Shown here: piece by piece, positions 24,935 through 38,970 of the stretch
Layout: each line of letters begins with the position of its first letter
Numbering within the stretch: the first letter of the stretch is position 1
Origin: Brevipalpus yothersi
Taxonomy: Eukaryota; Arthropoda; Arachnida; Trombidiformes; Tenuipalpidae
Direction: 5' to 3'
DNA length: 64,000 nt
NCBI GenBank assembly: GCA_003956705.1
Contig: QZCP01000501.1
Coordinates: 147,346-211,345, forward strand
Program-made: the position numbers and the translations under genes
The notes under the pieces: model-generated
Databases searched by the model: none
Told to the model about the DNA's origin: nothing
What the model saw: only the letters and a program-made list of their open reading frames with translations

Positions 24935-27900
24935 TTAATGTCGATGAGGAGCAGGGAATTTTTCCAACAACTTTTCATAATAGGCAACATTATGCAGGTC
25001 CAACTTGGCTTGACTGAGCTTAAATAGCTGAGGACAGTCCACTGAGATACAATTCGGCTCAAGGTCTAGGTTGCCGGTGCAACTTTTACAAATCGAAACG
25101 ATGGCATGGAACTTTTTCTCAATCAGCCTTATCTCTTCTTTAAGATTGATGGCTACAAAGTCAGTCTGAGATGAACATGATGTACAAATGTCATCATTAA
25201 TAGCTTTCTGACCACAAACAGGACACTGGCCGGGAGCGAAGTACTGAGGTAGAGTTCGTGGCTTGGCAGCTGAGTCGCGGGCTTGTAGGTAGACTGACCT
25301 TGGAAATAGATTAACGCGCGGTAGTTCGGAATACCATTTCATCACGTCAATGCTCATCAACATGAATATCCTATTCAATGTGGGAATGATTACTCTCTCT
25401 ATATAATAGGTTCCATTCAATCTTAGGTACGGATTTTGAATTAATTCAAGTGGTGTTCTGACTAGTTGAATCAAAGGCTGTTCAGGAGTTCCATAGGTGA
25501 TCACATAAGGAACTCGTTCTTTGCGAAGAGGTTCCGCTCGTGGATTGGTTTCTCTCAGCTTTTTTGCTATTTTCAAAGCAGGAACACAAGCGTTCGGAGT
25601 GTAACGTTCCATTCCTCTATATTCACGAGCAAAAATATAATCCTGAAGACAGCCAATTCTTCCTTTGAGTATTTTCATAAATTGTCTTTGAACATAAGGT
25701 TTGACTTCTCCATCGATATTTTGTGTTGTGAACAAAATTTTCAAGGCTTTCTCGAGAATTTTGGAGGCAGCAGGAACGGTATCTCGACGGATGGCTTCAT
25801 TTCCTTTAGCTTCCAAGATACCCTCTTTTTGGTCCATAGTTTCCCACATATAACCTACATAACGCTTTTTTGTTTGAAGGACACATGGCTGATAAACTTT
25901 TTCGAATTTCAATTTGACTGGATATGGATTATCTTGAGTGATTGCTAGAACCATTTCATGGCCTCTATTGAAGGCTTCAGCTCTGCTGAGACCTGGAAAG
26001 TGGATGAAAAGACTGTCGGTATCACCATAAACAACTTTTCCTCCCCAAGTCGGATGATTATCAATCATTTCGATAGCTCTTTCGAGAATTTCTCGACCTT
26101 TGCTGACAATTGAGTCTGCAATTTCAACACATGGCATTCGACCAGAAAAACTAGCACTTGTATAACCATAGGTAACATTTGATATCAATTTTAAGCCCAA
26201 TTGGCGAGCATCTAAAATTTTGTGGAGGGATCTGCTCGGTTCCGGTCGTTTGTTGTTCAGTTTTATCGAATTCTTCACCATGATACGAGTAGTCAGAATT
26301 TCTTCCAACATTTGAGGGATTACGCCACGGCGGACATTTGATTTCAAGAATGCAACTCCACAAGGAGATACATGAATATCATCGATATGTTGCTTGAGTA
26401 TATGAGTTGGGAGGTAAAGAGAAGTGCAACCAAATTCTATTTGTTCTTCTCTGAGAATAAAAGAGGAAATAAAGAATTAGTCACGTGAAAACTGGATGTT
26501 ACTCATAACTGAGCCTCTGACTTACTTGACAATGTTTTCCACACGACCCAAGCAGGTTGAATAGCAATAATTGTAGGCAATCATTACAGATGGATACAAG
26601 CTCTGAAAATCAAGTACCACAATTGGATCAGCATAGTAGTTGGCTTCTGGCTCCATGATCAAGGGAAGACATTCAAAAACTCGCATACGAGATCTTTGTT
26701 GGACAGATGGAGAGAACAACATATAGTCGAGGGGCTTGGCACTTCTGAACATCATCGATTCAACCCTGAATTGAGTACCTCGACTGAGGACATCATAAAA
26801 CTGGATACCGAAAAGGCGAGCTAGTTCACTTGTTTGAGCTATAATATTCAGCTTATCAATTATTTTGAGGCAACCCTCAACTCTTAATAGATAGTGCTCT
26901 AGAACTCGCCATCTGTTCAGATTATTCGCACTATCAAACCATCCACATAAATTTTGATAGCTATAGGCGGGAATCCTTTGATGGAGGACATGGAAATGCA
27001 CATTCTCATAAGTGTAGATGTTGAGCTTGATTTCTTTGCGAATTATACGCCATAAGTTTAAAACAATCCTTCCAGGTATCTGTATTCCTGTACGGAAATC
27101 TAGATCGTATTCCAAAGTACATCTGGCATATTTCTCATCTAAAACTCTAGATATGGCAGGAGCGATGCTAATATTCAGAAATTCAGCTCTTTGCAGGAGA
27201 TAGGCCCAAGAAGAAAGCTCAATTTCGTAACCAACCAAAATGTCTGGATCATGTTTACGCACGATCGATACGAATTTAGTAAGCATGTCAATCTCATTTG
27301 AAGCATAGATGGTTTCAACGCTATCTCGATTGAAGCCAGATCGAGCCAACAGTTTTCGACGCAGTGAAAACAGTATAGAATCATTACAACCAGCAAGCTC
27401 ATTCTCGTCTGTATCGATAACAATCATTCCGAGACTTATTGGCTTGATGGGAGACTCTGGTGGAACATCATTCATGATAGCATAAAAAACAGCTCTAATT
27501 CCATTTCGAGCGGGATCAGGATTAAGATCTTTTTCAGCAGTTGCCAACACTTCCAAACTCATTGTCGTTAGATATTGAAACTCATGCTGAGAATAGTTTC
27601 CAGCGTTCGCACTTCCTCTGGACGCACTATTATAACTTGCGAGTGCAAAATTAAAGCTACCATCACGTGTTACACCCTCGATCAATGAGTCATAAGATTT
27701 TCTTTTGGGATCTTTTTGAGTTTGATCGTTGGTCGAATTTTCTGAGGTAGATAGAATGTCTTTACGAGTTTTTGAGCGAGAGCTACGAGTGGTTCTAGTG
27801 ACAATTTCCTCTTTCTCAGGAATTGGCTGAAGACCTGGAGATGCTACCGCGGGACTTGCCAATGGTCTGCTTCGACGACGTGGACGAGTCTTGGTTTGAG

Positions 27901-30900
27901 GTGTACTGTGTAAATGTTCTTCCGATGGCGGAGCGAAGCTCTGTGATAAGAGTTGGGAGGAAGGCACTTCAGAAAGAGCCTGAGATGGAATCTGAGTGTA
28001 TATTGTCTGAGAGGCATCATTATAATTGTAGAAACTGAAGACACCATCAGACAGCTGACTAGAAGGTGAATCATCATCAGGCTCTCTTGGAGGTAGATGT
28101 TCAACGGACTCTTGGGAAAGATTCGTCTGCTTACGCCTTGCTTGAATTGGGTCGGAATCATCTCTTGAACAGTCCGGTTGATTGATAATACTCAAAACCT
28201 CAGTATCAGATGTATTGGCATCAGAAAATATCTCTTGATCTCGAGAGACAGGGTCCAAATTCTTTACAGAATCTTTAGCTTCAGACTCCTCAATGATTGT
28301 AGTATCAGAACCAGAATCCATGCACTCATCGGTCTCAACCATTGATTCACTGAACTTATTTACCTCTTTGACTGGATTGGCTGACTCCTCGACCGATTCT
28401 CTGAGTGAAGATTCATTCACTTTCTCAACTGGATCAGCTGACTCTTTCATTGGATCAGCCACGGCTGAAGATTCACTGATGGCAGAACAGTCAGGGTTAA
28501 TTTGGTTATCCATGGACATATTGGAGTCATTCATCTCTGATGTAGCTTGCTCTTGTGTAGATTCAGGCTCTTTTGAGAGATCCTCGTTTTCAACGATTAC
28601 CCGAAGAGGCTTGCAGAGTGAAAGCAAGTACTCAGTACGTTCGTTTCCTCTCAAATTACATGATTCTAATGACAATTGAGATAGGTCGATCCCTTGTGAT
28701 GATTTTGAGGAGCCACCTCTCAAAAATTCTAAAATTTTCTCCTTGGACGTTTCAGAAATTTCTTTCAAATGTGAAGAACCGATATTTTCATTAACAACGC
28801 ATTCTCGACCCATTTTTGAAAAAATTTCTTCATTCAGAGATTTGGGAACGTATACAGTGAGACCATTGATACACCGAGGAACCCGTTCTTCAGATGTCTT
28901 ATCCCCAGTTTTGGATGTTGTCGAGCTTCCATCGTTAGATTTCTCCTCTTCACTCGAAATTCTTCTCGATTTGCAATTCTTCAAATCTCTTACAATCTCA
29001 TCCAGAACTGCAAAACCAGACTTCTTTTTTTCTCTAGACTCTTTAGTTTCCTTGGGGGGATCCCTTACAGGGGCAACATCACAAACTTTTTTGGAAGGAC
29101 TTGCAGCCGAAACGGGCTGGTCTTTTGGACTCTGATTGGAAACACTCTTTCGTACGTTACGCAACGGATTCAAACGAAGTCTACCATTCTTTGGAGTTTG
29201 CTTGGCAAACTTCCTCAACTCCTCGAATGATCCATCGATTTGAGGTACTACATTATTCCATCTTGGTTGATTGTTACTGGCGGCCATAGATTCATCAGAG
29301 TCAAAATTACCACATCTATTGCATATTTCATTGAGGGCACACTCACAAGTGGGTCTTTGAGATTGGCTATAGACTTCAGCAGTGTTAGTTTGAGTCGCTT
29401 GCGTTTGTTGATGCTGATGCTGAGATCTGGGTTCTGAAATGAGATGTTCTTGAGATAAATTATGCATTGGTTGTGAATTATAATCATATGAAGGATGAGA
29501 ATTCGAATTGAATTGATTTGATGGGAAATTTCTGTTAGTTTGAAATTGATGATGATTTACGAAACGATTCAGTTGTTGAAGAGGAACTTGTGGTCGTGAA
29601 TACTGCGTTTGAGAGACTGGATGATGTCGTCGGTAATACACAAGTTGTGAGTCAATTTGTGGATGCTGATATTCTTGAGATGAAGGCCTGGGTGAAGGAG
29701 ATGGACTATGATGGTAACGAGCGAGATCAGTGGGCTGTGAGTTAGAACGATTATAAAAATTTGAAGCATGAGGCGATGGTTGGCTATTGGAATGTGAAAC
29801 TGAGTAGTTTGGATTCATCGAATTTAAATAATCTGAAGGATGTGGAGTTGGTCCTATATGAATTGGTATAGACATCGGTAGGGGCATTTGATGCCGTGGA
29901 ATTGCCACGATTTGCATTTCTCTTTGATTACCTTGTGGATATGATGGGATCAGAGGAGGTGGAGCATAATTTGAAATGTATGCTGGATGAGGCTGAGATG
30001 AACGGAAGACAGGGACTTGTTGCTGGGGCTGTTGCTGTGATGGTGCCGGAGGTAGTGCTAATTGAGCTTGAAAAGAGCAAGATGGTTGCACTTGATGGGC
30101 ATTAGGATATGTATTGTTGAAAGACTGATTGGATTTAGGTGGTATATGAACTTGTTGTGGATGAGGATGAAAATAAACTTTCGGGTGAAAGTTCTGATCA
30201 GAAGATGCGTTTGAGTGTGGAGGGTTCTGATTGTTAGATTGGCAATTTGCGGACTGTTGGGGCGGTTGATACAAAGGATTTTGTTGGACAACTGGTGTAT
30301 ACCTGCGTAAGTTGGAAGGTTCTACCGTTAGATTCAGAGGAGAACCTTGTGGCACAGAATTTGAGATCGACGGTTGTTCAGTTATGGGAGTAGGAGGTGG
30401 AGGAGGAGGAGGAGGAAGCAATGGTACATGAGGTTGAGGTGTTTGCTTTGAATAAATATCGGTGAAATTTTGAGTCATTTCTGCAGAAATGAGATCATCA
30501 CGATCTTCATTGTCTGAATCATCCTCGTCGAGAGGATCAGGTCTTATGTTTGTATCCACATTTTCTAAAGCACAAGCGCTCTGTTGCACACCAGTAACTG
30601 ATTCAGTGGATTGATTGGGTTGAGAAAAACTGCTCTGACTGCTATGACTTTGACGATTACAATTACGAGTCTTGTTATTGATACACTCTCTTATTTTTTC
30701 TAGAAACTTTCTCTCTGATTCCATTACAGGATATTTTGTTCTTCCTTGTGAAAGAGGTGGACAGATATCTGTTGACATTCCATAGTTGATACGCCGTTGT
30801 CTTTCTTCATCCCATATTGCTTTGAGACCAGGATTAGAAGCTATTCCATTGGCAACCTCTTTGGCATTGAGAATATTTTCCAGTTTACAGTCAGCCTCAA

Positions 30901-31904
30901 GCTCACAAGAAGTCATTTTCTTCAAAGAAAGATTTGAATGATTGGAATTTTGGTTTGGTTGATAACCAAGGCCCGGAGAATCATCAGGGGAACGGAAGAC
31001 AAAATTTTCGACATTTATAAAGTTCATACCAAAAAGATTATAATCAATAAAAAACTACAAAGAGAGAGAGAGAAGCTCAGTTAGCAGTGATAATTTCCAG
31101 GACAGCTTCTTACCTTTAAAATATAAGGTATATGGCCTTCATGGACAGCCATATCTTGGCCCATTATGGCACCTTTTTGAAGTAATTCGATTGCTCTAAT
31201 GAGAAGAAAGAATTCACTCAGAAAAATTTCTTCGAGGTATACCTATATCTACTCCTTACCTCCTTAAATGATTCGGATTATAAAATTCAATCTTTAAAAA
31301 TTGCTTATTAGATGGATGATAGCCATAGTAAGGCCTAGAGAAAATCACGAGAGGTCATTTTAGGTAATGTTTTAGACATCAGTTGCTGATAATCGTCAAC
31401 TCACAGTGATTTAAGTGAAGTGATCATATGTACACCATCGGCATTTCGCTTATTCACTAGACTCTGATCGAGTTCGATGGCCAGTCTTTGGATGAAGGAT
31501 TGCTTATCGATATAGCGTTGAGCTTCAAATGGAATGTAGAGGTATGGCCAATAACCATGTACATGTAGACAGCCTTTCTTGCCTAGATACAATATAATGA
31601 ATAAGAGATCAATCAACATCAGCAACAATTCAAGTGCTAGTGTACCAATGAGAACGAAGTGGTCTGTGGAAAAAAAGACAAGACAACCACACAATTCACA
31701 CTCATACTGACCCGATTCTGTGACACCAAAAATTCGTATAACCGGCACAGTTGTTATTTCGACACCTTTAAAATCACAATATAGCTGATCAAGACCAGTG
31801 ATCGGTTTTTCACTCATATAAAAATCAACTTTCACTATTCTAAGTCGAAGCAGATTAACAGCCGGCTCAGCCATTGTGTCACTCATGATGATAATGATGG
31901 CCAC
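24935..31904 (-). CDS. REV3L: DNA polymerase zeta catalytic subunit
   Basis: Six exons in transcript order, all phase-consistent: 31904-31712, 31582-31405, 31334-31260, 31195-31114, 31054-26526 and 26450-24935, giving about 2190 residues, close to insect REV3 and shorter than human. The N-terminal module has LRLRIVKVDFYM, CLHVHGYWPYLYIPFEA and FFIDYNLFGMNF. A 1000-residue Pro/Gln/Ser-rich, disordered middle follows in one 4.5 kb exon. The B-family polymerase core has motif A (DFQSLYPSVMIAYNY), the LDARQLGLKLISNVTYGYTS block, motif C (VVYGDTDSLF) and KFEKVYQPCVLQTKKRYVGY. Two cysteine pairs at the C-terminus (CPVC/CTSC and CKSC/CISVDC) match the zinc and [4Fe-4S] modules that bind accessory subunits. 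The enzyme extends mismatched or lesion-containing primers during translesion synthesis. Three in-frame ATGs (31904, 31886, 31874) are possible starts. Confidence 0.96.
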
Positions 31905-33996
31905 TTGATTTCAATTTTTCACCTCTTTGCTGATCACTTCTTCACAAATTGGTCTCTATTTTTCTAGAGAAAAAATATAAACATCACTTCAATTACACTG
32001 TTCTTATGACCATTCTATCTCTTCAACTACTGTATTCATTTATTCACTACCAAAAATGATCCAATCAATTAGTGGACATTGGATATTGATCAAATCATCT
32101 TGAAAACACCGTCATCATAAAGTATTACAACACACATGTAACACGCAATATAAACAAGCAAATTGTTTTTGTTCGATTGATCTTGCTTACTTGAACACTG
32201 TTTCACAATGTGAAAAGCGCCTCTCTATTGGCGGGCTACTTTTGTATACACATTTACTTTTTCCACTTATATGAGTGAATGATTAAAAATTTTAATTTAA
32301 AATAATATCATGTATTAACCAACTAATTAAACGCACAGTTGATTAATAATTACAGCTTTTGATAAAAACTCTTCTTCCACAAGTTTGCCTTACTCACCCA
32401 GACTGAGGTGGACAGGGAGAGAGAAGAATGCTGATATCAAATGGTGTGAAAGTAAATATATTTTGAACTCTGATCGTTTGTTTGTCAATGATTAATCGAA
32501 TGAGGAGAAAGATATGAGAAAGTTGACATGAACTTGTGAGTATTTCATCATTTCATTATTTCATCATTAAGAAGAGTCTGGAAAAGTTTTCTTTCCGTTG
32601 GAAAAGAAAGTTTGATCGGTTGAATCGTTTTTAATTTGATCCGATAAAATTGATAAATTGGGGGGGGGAAGACTGTATCTCTTTGGCTGATTGAACTTTA
32701 ATGATTGGAAAGATTTGTAATTTTAATCAGAAATTGAATATTTTTGAGCATCTAAAGAAATTGATATTCTGTAGATTTGAAAAATGATCCAATAACGTTT
32801 TCAAATGATGTCATAGAGAAATGTGGTGCTAAAAATTTTCTAAGGTATGATGCAATCAGAGGTAATTAAAACAAACTATTGCACTATCAATCGTCATGTT
32901 TGATCTTAAATGGTGTGAAAGTTTAACGTGAGAGAAAAGTTTGATCAGATTTCGATCAATTCGATCATTTTGAAAATTTCAGAGATCATGATAATATCGT
33001 TTAACTGATCACTAAAGGACTTCTCTTCCCTTGTGAACATCAATTTTAGATTTCCTCGTAAATGCTTCGTAAGTTTCGAAACTAGTCTTGATGATGGGAA
33101 AATATTTGACAAAAGGATTGTGACCAACTTTTTGCATGACAACGGCTAAACTAATCAAGCATCCCTATTAACGAATGATTTCACAACAAAAAATAACTTC
33201 TTCGATAGTTATCAAGTTCCTTGTCGTAGCCTACAAATTGATGAGTTAGGAGCTCTGATAATAGTCAAAAACTCAACGCTTGTTACCGGAGAGGAAATTC
33301 ACTTTTCTAAGTTAATTGCTAAAAATAAATCGTTTACTCACTTGTGGTCATCTTTTAAGCAACAACAGGATCTTTTGATCCAGTCAAAACTCAATCCTAT
33401 ACAATTACATGTAGCTCAATTTATTTTTTTATTGATAATTCATTCACCCTGTCTATGAATTTCAGTGCATCCCGATTGCAAGGTCGGGAAGTGAATCAAT
33501 AGAGGGGCTGAAAAGTCACTTCCTCACTTCCGCAACGTGCTCTAAAATTCTCATGATCAAAAAAAGGAAACTATAACAGTAAAAAAACAGATATGATTCC
33601 GAGATCCCCCCATGATCAGTTCACTTAACTCATCTGGATCAATAAGTTGATGATACGATCATTGGATTAGAATTTATTCCCTCTAAATATTCAATTAACT
33701 TCACCAATCAAAATGGCAGTGTCTTGGAAGATTACAGAGAATCGAAAAATGCTAGATGAAATGAAAGTTACAAGAAAAAAATGGCGATGAATAGATGATA
33801 AAGATTGTAAAGCTCAAATATATATTGCATGAGTAATTCTATTCTTTCCTTTTTTTGCAAAAATCATCCTGTTATTGAATTATTTTAAGATCTCTTTTTC
33901 TCTCTCCTTCTTGATGAAAAGAGGAAAAAGAGAGGAAGGCATATTTTGCTTTGGTTGGCGATGAAATAACAAATCATTAGAATCAGAATCAATCAG
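31905..33996. other. Intergenic region between ILK 3' end and REV3L 5' end
   Basis: The left part should hold the REV3L promoter and 5' UTR; the right part is the ILK 3' UTR. There is a run of nine Gs at 32660-32668. No supported coding sequence or RNA gene was found. Confidence 0.5.
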
Positions 33997-35592
33997 CTAA
34001 GCTGATCGCATTTTCTCAAGGATCGGTATGATCTGATCAAATGAAGGCCTTTTACCAGGTTCCTCATTCATACATATACGAATTAATTTACTCATGTGAG
34101 ATGATACACCAGGCGGTATACTGAGACGAAGATCTTCGAGAGCAATTTTCATGCCACACTCCATTGGCTGAAGATCAGCAAAAGGCACTTGTCTGGTAGC
34201 CAATTCCCAAAGTAGAACAGCAAATGACCACATATCGGCAGCTTTGTAATTAATCTCAGTAATCTTTTTCTGAAGCATTTCTGGTGCCATCCAAGCTGGA
34301 TGATAGAATTTATTTCTCTCTTGGAAAGAGAACTTGGTATCGGCCATATTGACTCTTGCTGTCAACTCTTCATCAATCTAATGGCAAAAAAGAGATTCTT
34401 TGGTTAATCATCATACGAATCAACAACATAAAGAAACTAATCAACTTACATAAACATGCTTTGAATTGAGAAAATATCGCATTATTGGTGGCTCGAGAGA
34501 GTGTAAGAAAGACATTCCTTTCGCTATATCAACAGCAAATTGTAACGCCCGAGCTTGATCCACAACCAAATTCGTGGGCTTATGGAGAACTTGATATAGA
34601 CTACCAAATGGCATAAATTGATTGATAACAATCAAATTTGGTGGTGAATTTGTGCATCCAATAACAGGTAGTACATTTGGATGGGAAAATATTCTCAATC
34701 TTGGAAATTCTTCGGAAAAATTTCTCGAAGCTCGCCGAATTACATCTCCACTTGGGTTCACTCCCAGACTAATGAATTTAGCCGCAATCTCATTGCCTTG
34801 CCATGCACCTCTCCATGTTTCACCGGAAGGTGTGATTGCCAACTTTTCACGTAGATCTAATTCCTCAAATTTGATTCCTAAATGACGAGATAGTGTTGCG
34901 TCTCGAGAGCGAGTCTTAGTGCCAAGCCAGCTCTGATCCTTGTATGGTACTTTCTTATTGACATCCTGACCCATTTTATCAGCCAATTCTAGCAACTTTT
35001 GTGCCATTTGACCCTTACACTTGTCCAGTGGTGTTTCACCAAATTTATTGGTCAAACTTACCAAAGCACCAGCTTTGATAAGATCCTCAGCAATGTTTTG
35101 ATATCCCCAAAAGCAAGCATAATGAAGAGGTGTATTTCCGTGTTCATTAACAGCATTCAGATCAGCTTTATGGCGCAGTAAATAGCTAGTAATCTCACGA
35201 TGTCCATGAGCAGCGGCAAGATGTAGAGCTGTATCATCACCCATGTTTGTGGCATTAATTCGAGCTCCACGATTGACCAACATTTCCACAACCGGTGCTC
35301 GACCTTCCTTACAAGCCCAATGAAGAGGACTGAAACCATGATCATCTCTGAATGTGTGAAAAATTGGTTAATCATGATGCTCAAGAGAGAATATAAACAA
35401 TTCATCATCAACACATAAGCATGCATTGATGGGCTAATCAATCAATATGAATCGAATTTTCGAAGTCATTATGAACGAAAATGATCACATATCCATCACT
35501 TACCCTTGATTAAGATCATGAGTTGTATCATCAAGCCATACTCGTATCAGAAATCCATTACCTTCACGACACCAATGAAATATATCTTCCAT
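33997..35592 (-). CDS. ILK: Integrin-linked kinase (pseudokinase)
   Basis: Three exons in transcript order: 35592-35504, 35347-34450 and 34377-33997, phase-consistent, 455 residues versus 452 in human. The start MEDIFHWCREGN is the family start. Ankyrin repeats cover about residues 30-170 (GFSPLHWACKEG, DTALHLAAAHGH, NTPLHYACFWGY). The kinase-like domain covers about 190-450: SGETWRGAWQGNEIAAK, EFPRLRIFSHPNVLPVIG, then MRYFLN where an active kinase has HRD and MADTKF where it has DFG, and DMWSFAVLLWELATRQVPFADL. It is therefore a pseudokinase like its orthologues. With PINCH and parvin it forms the IPP complex linking integrin beta tails to actin; the ankyrin repeats bind PINCH and the kinase-like domain binds parvin. 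Confidence 0.96.
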
Positions 35593-37167
35593 CTTTCCTG
35601 AACACTAAGGATAAAATTATATCGATAACAACACAGAATTTTCTCAAACTAACTTTCGAAGTACTTTTGATAAATTTCACGAGAACATCCAGTAAAACAT
35701 ACACACAGAAAACTGGACGCAAATCAACAGTCGAAGGCACACACTTGTGTATGGTAAGAATACAAAACTCAAAACTCGATGGCAAAAAATCTGATTGCGG
35801 ATGGTTATGATTGAGCCGGAAGCGAGTTGGTGGTAGATGAAAAAAATTTTTCTTCACTCGATTCAAAAAGGCACTAAATTTTCTACTATACAGCCTTTAG
35901 TTAGCTGAGTAGGATTAAATGACTTTTTTTACCATAAATAGTTACTCTTCAGAGGTTCTCTCTCTCAACAGATTTTCAGCTCTCTCTCTCTCTCTCTCCT
36001 TCCCGGAAGGTTGCTTAGTTACAACTTCCCACTCATGTGAATATTTTAAGAGAAGAGAGAGATGAAAACCAAAATGATCCAAGAGAAGTGAGAGGATAAA
36101 AAGTAGTTAAAAGTTTGCTCCAGTCGAGAGAGAGAAGAGTATTAGTTGATGTTGATCCCAAAAAGGAGTGTGTAACAATATTGATGCATGAAAACATTAA
36201 TGGATGAAAGAAATTATGACTCTGCGCTGGTTTAGATGGTATACAGCATAGTAAATTACCGGTATATGTGATTCAAATCAAGTTCGAGATAACATTATGT
36301 CTCAATTTCTGATTACATATAAGCACCCTGGTAAGTGGTGTATTTCCACATGCATCAATAAAATCTTTAGTATAGTGTGGAAAAACTAAGTCAAATTTTC
36401 AGACATCTTCATTTGTGAGAGGATCGAACCGTCTTTAAACTTTTCGTTCGGTACTTTTCATTCACTGTACCGAAAAGTGAAGAAAATAACATTAGTCAAC
36501 TTGTTTCCTAAGAACTTTGAATAGTTAGTTATTCAATGAACGATCAATAGCGATTGCAAAGTGAAAAGCAGAGAATCTGTCAGAGATTTAGAGAAGATTT
36601 AGGTTCTTATATGGCGGGTCTATTGAACTAGTCTCATGTCCAAATTGTTGTCCTACTTTTGCCTTTTTCCTCACCTGGGACGGGAGAAACTAATCATTAT
36701 TACTGAGAAACTACTTGAGGTGTTGATTCTAGTTTTGGAATGAAAAATGCAAAAACTTCCTCTCAAGGTTCATACTTGAATTTTTTCTCGTTGAACTAGC
36801 CAGAAAATCAATAACGCTTGAAGTCTTGAATGAATTACATCAATCATTTGTACTTGTTGATCTTGCTAAGAAAAGTTCAGGAAGTTGGAAACGAGATGAC
36901 TTGAAAATGTTGAATCAGCAAAAGTTACACCGATGCTTGTGTGTTCATTGAGCATTAGGCATCATTGGCAATGAGCGTTTTGAAAATTTAGAAAATTCAT
37001 TTAATCAAGTTAATTTCATCAAAAACAATGCCATAAACAAACTTTCAAAAACTAGCAAACATAACTGAGATAGAAAAAAGTATCAAGAAGAGGGATTGAT
37101 AAATTTTTGGAGAGCAACAAGAGGCTATAGCTTTGGACATTGCACATCGATTCGATCGGAGAGGTTT
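35593..37167. other. Intergenic region between IDI 3' end and ILK 5' end
   Basis: Contains the presumed ILK promoter/5' UTR on its left side and the isopentenyl-diphosphate isomerase 3' UTR on its right. A short CT run is at about 35979-35998. No supported coding sequence. Confidence 0.5.
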
Positions 37168-38036
37168 TTACTTTAGCTTATGGATCGTTTTATGGTCAAC
37201 AAACTGATCTAATTTGGTGAGATTGTCCCAGTAGCTGTATAGAAACTTATCATGAATCAACTTGAACCATGGGGATATCGGATAACCTTCTTTCTCTTTC
37301 TCTTCTGTTGAAGGAAAGAATGAGATGTGGGAAAAATTTAGCAATAAATCATGAATGTCTCTATCTCAAACTCACCCATATAAGAGCGTAATTCATCTTT
37401 CTTAAGGAATACAGCCTCACTGACCTCATCAGGGTTAGGCTTGAGATCAACATCTTTATGGACAATCAAAATATAATCCAATTCATGTTCACCCCAAAGT
37501 TTGCTGGACGGTGATTTGTAGAGTATTCGAGTTATATACTTAATATCATCAATTGGAATGGTGTTCGGATCGATACCAAGTTCTTGGAACAATTTTCGCT
37601 GGGCTGCACGTCTGACTCCTAGTCCATCTTTCTCCTCTTTTTCCAATTCGGTAAACAACGGATGACTACAGCAAGCATTGGTATAATAATTTGGAAAGGT
37701 AACTTTGGTACTTGCTCGTCGAGTAAGCAAAAATTGATTTTGCTTATTGAACAATAGTACACTGAATGCTCGATGAAGTAAACCTTTGTTAATGTTGTCC
37801 ATCAAATGGCAATCACGCTTGGTTCGTGAACCAGTGGCAAGATCTTGTTCGTTGACGATAATACACATTTCGTTCATCAATGCTTCCTGTTGCTGGACGG
37901 ACACGGTATTGTTGTTGGTTGCAATGGTATGGGCACCATTGGTGTTGATCACGGCGGATGACATTTTCAATGAATCAAGTGCACGAGTAAGTAACGATGG
38001 TGAAAATAATTTGCCAGAAGCTCTCAAGACTATCAT
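37168..38036 (-). CDS. IDI1: Isopentenyl-diphosphate delta-isomerase
   Basis: Two exons, 38036-37376 and 37304-37168, join in phase to give 265 residues. The Nudix-type isomerase core is clear: KGLLHRAFSVLLFNKQNQFL, NYYTNACCSHPL with the catalytic Cys, a GVRRAAQRKLFQELG Nudix-like helix, and WGEHELDYIL with the catalytic Glu. The C-terminus has ISPWFKLIHDKFLYSYWDNL and QFVDHKTIHKLK. The enzyme interconverts isopentenyl and dimethylallyl diphosphate in the mevalonate/isoprenoid pathway. The first about 25 residues (MIVLRASGKLFSPSLLTRAL) are basic and amphipathic and could be a mitochondrial leader, with an internal Met at MSSAVINTNG as an alternative start. It is divergent from ABHD11, whose start codon is 934 bp away. 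Confidence 0.96.
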
Positions 38037-38970
38037 CTGATGTGGAGAGACAGAGAGTACAAAAAATCAATTGAGAAAAAAGTGCGGACACGAGTACTCT
38101 TTAAGTAATCACTTTTTCTCTCTTATCTATGATCATAGACAAGGAAGGAAGTGAGTTAGTGTGACAAGATTTGTAAGCATAAATCAAGTAATTACCAATG
38201 GCCTAGTTTACACAAAGTTGAAAGAGAAAGAAAAGGAAAGATCAATCCTTACACCACCGGAAATGACTGTTAGTTTGAAAAACAGAAAATTTAATAAGCA
38301 ATTAATGAAGAGGACTGAAAGACTAAAAGACTAATTACAATAGAAATAAAGCTCACCTTTGCACTGAGATGAAAATTATGATGTCAAAAATAATGTCGGC
38401 CAAAAATGAGGTAGGTCACTACTTCTACATCATACTGATCTTCAAAATCCTCAGGCAATCATCATCAGCATCATCATCATCATCATAACGGTACTGTAAC
38501 TTAATAATAACCTGAACTTGAGAACCAGTTCGAGTTGATTGACTTTTAAGAGAGAGAGAGAGAAAAAAAATGATGCAAAAGTTTAACATTCAATATGAAA
38601 TGTGTAATGATGACAATTGCAGTAACTACTACTAGAACATGTCTCAATCATGACTCAATGATAAGTTAACACTGATTATCAACTTGCACCCAACATGACA
38701 TTGAAATTGAGACAACAGAACTGATTAATACGAATCATTATCTTAATCATCGAACACATAAAAACTTAGCACAATTCAATTGACAATCTTACAGATTATG
38801 GTAACAACACATGGTATGCGCAGAAATGATAAACATTATTCACTCACTGATATTGTTTATCAACCTGTAATCCACATGATTTTGTGATGATATTCATGTA
38901 AAATTCTGTGGGATTATCTAATTTTATTCCATGAATTGAGGTTCAAATTGTTGTGTGTATATATTCAAAT
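38037..38970. promoter_or_regulatory. Divergent intergenic region between IDI1 and ABHD11
   Basis: The two start codons face away from each other across 934 bp, so this interval must contain both promoters. CAT-rich (TCATCA) sequence occurs at 38459-38487 and a GA run at 38550-38565. I cannot identify a core promoter element with confidence. Confidence 0.45.

Noticed and set aside
25466..25948. Plus-strand 160-codon frame inside REV3L
   Set aside because: It is the antisense shadow of the polymerase core, where the minus-strand reading has unmistakable B-family motifs.
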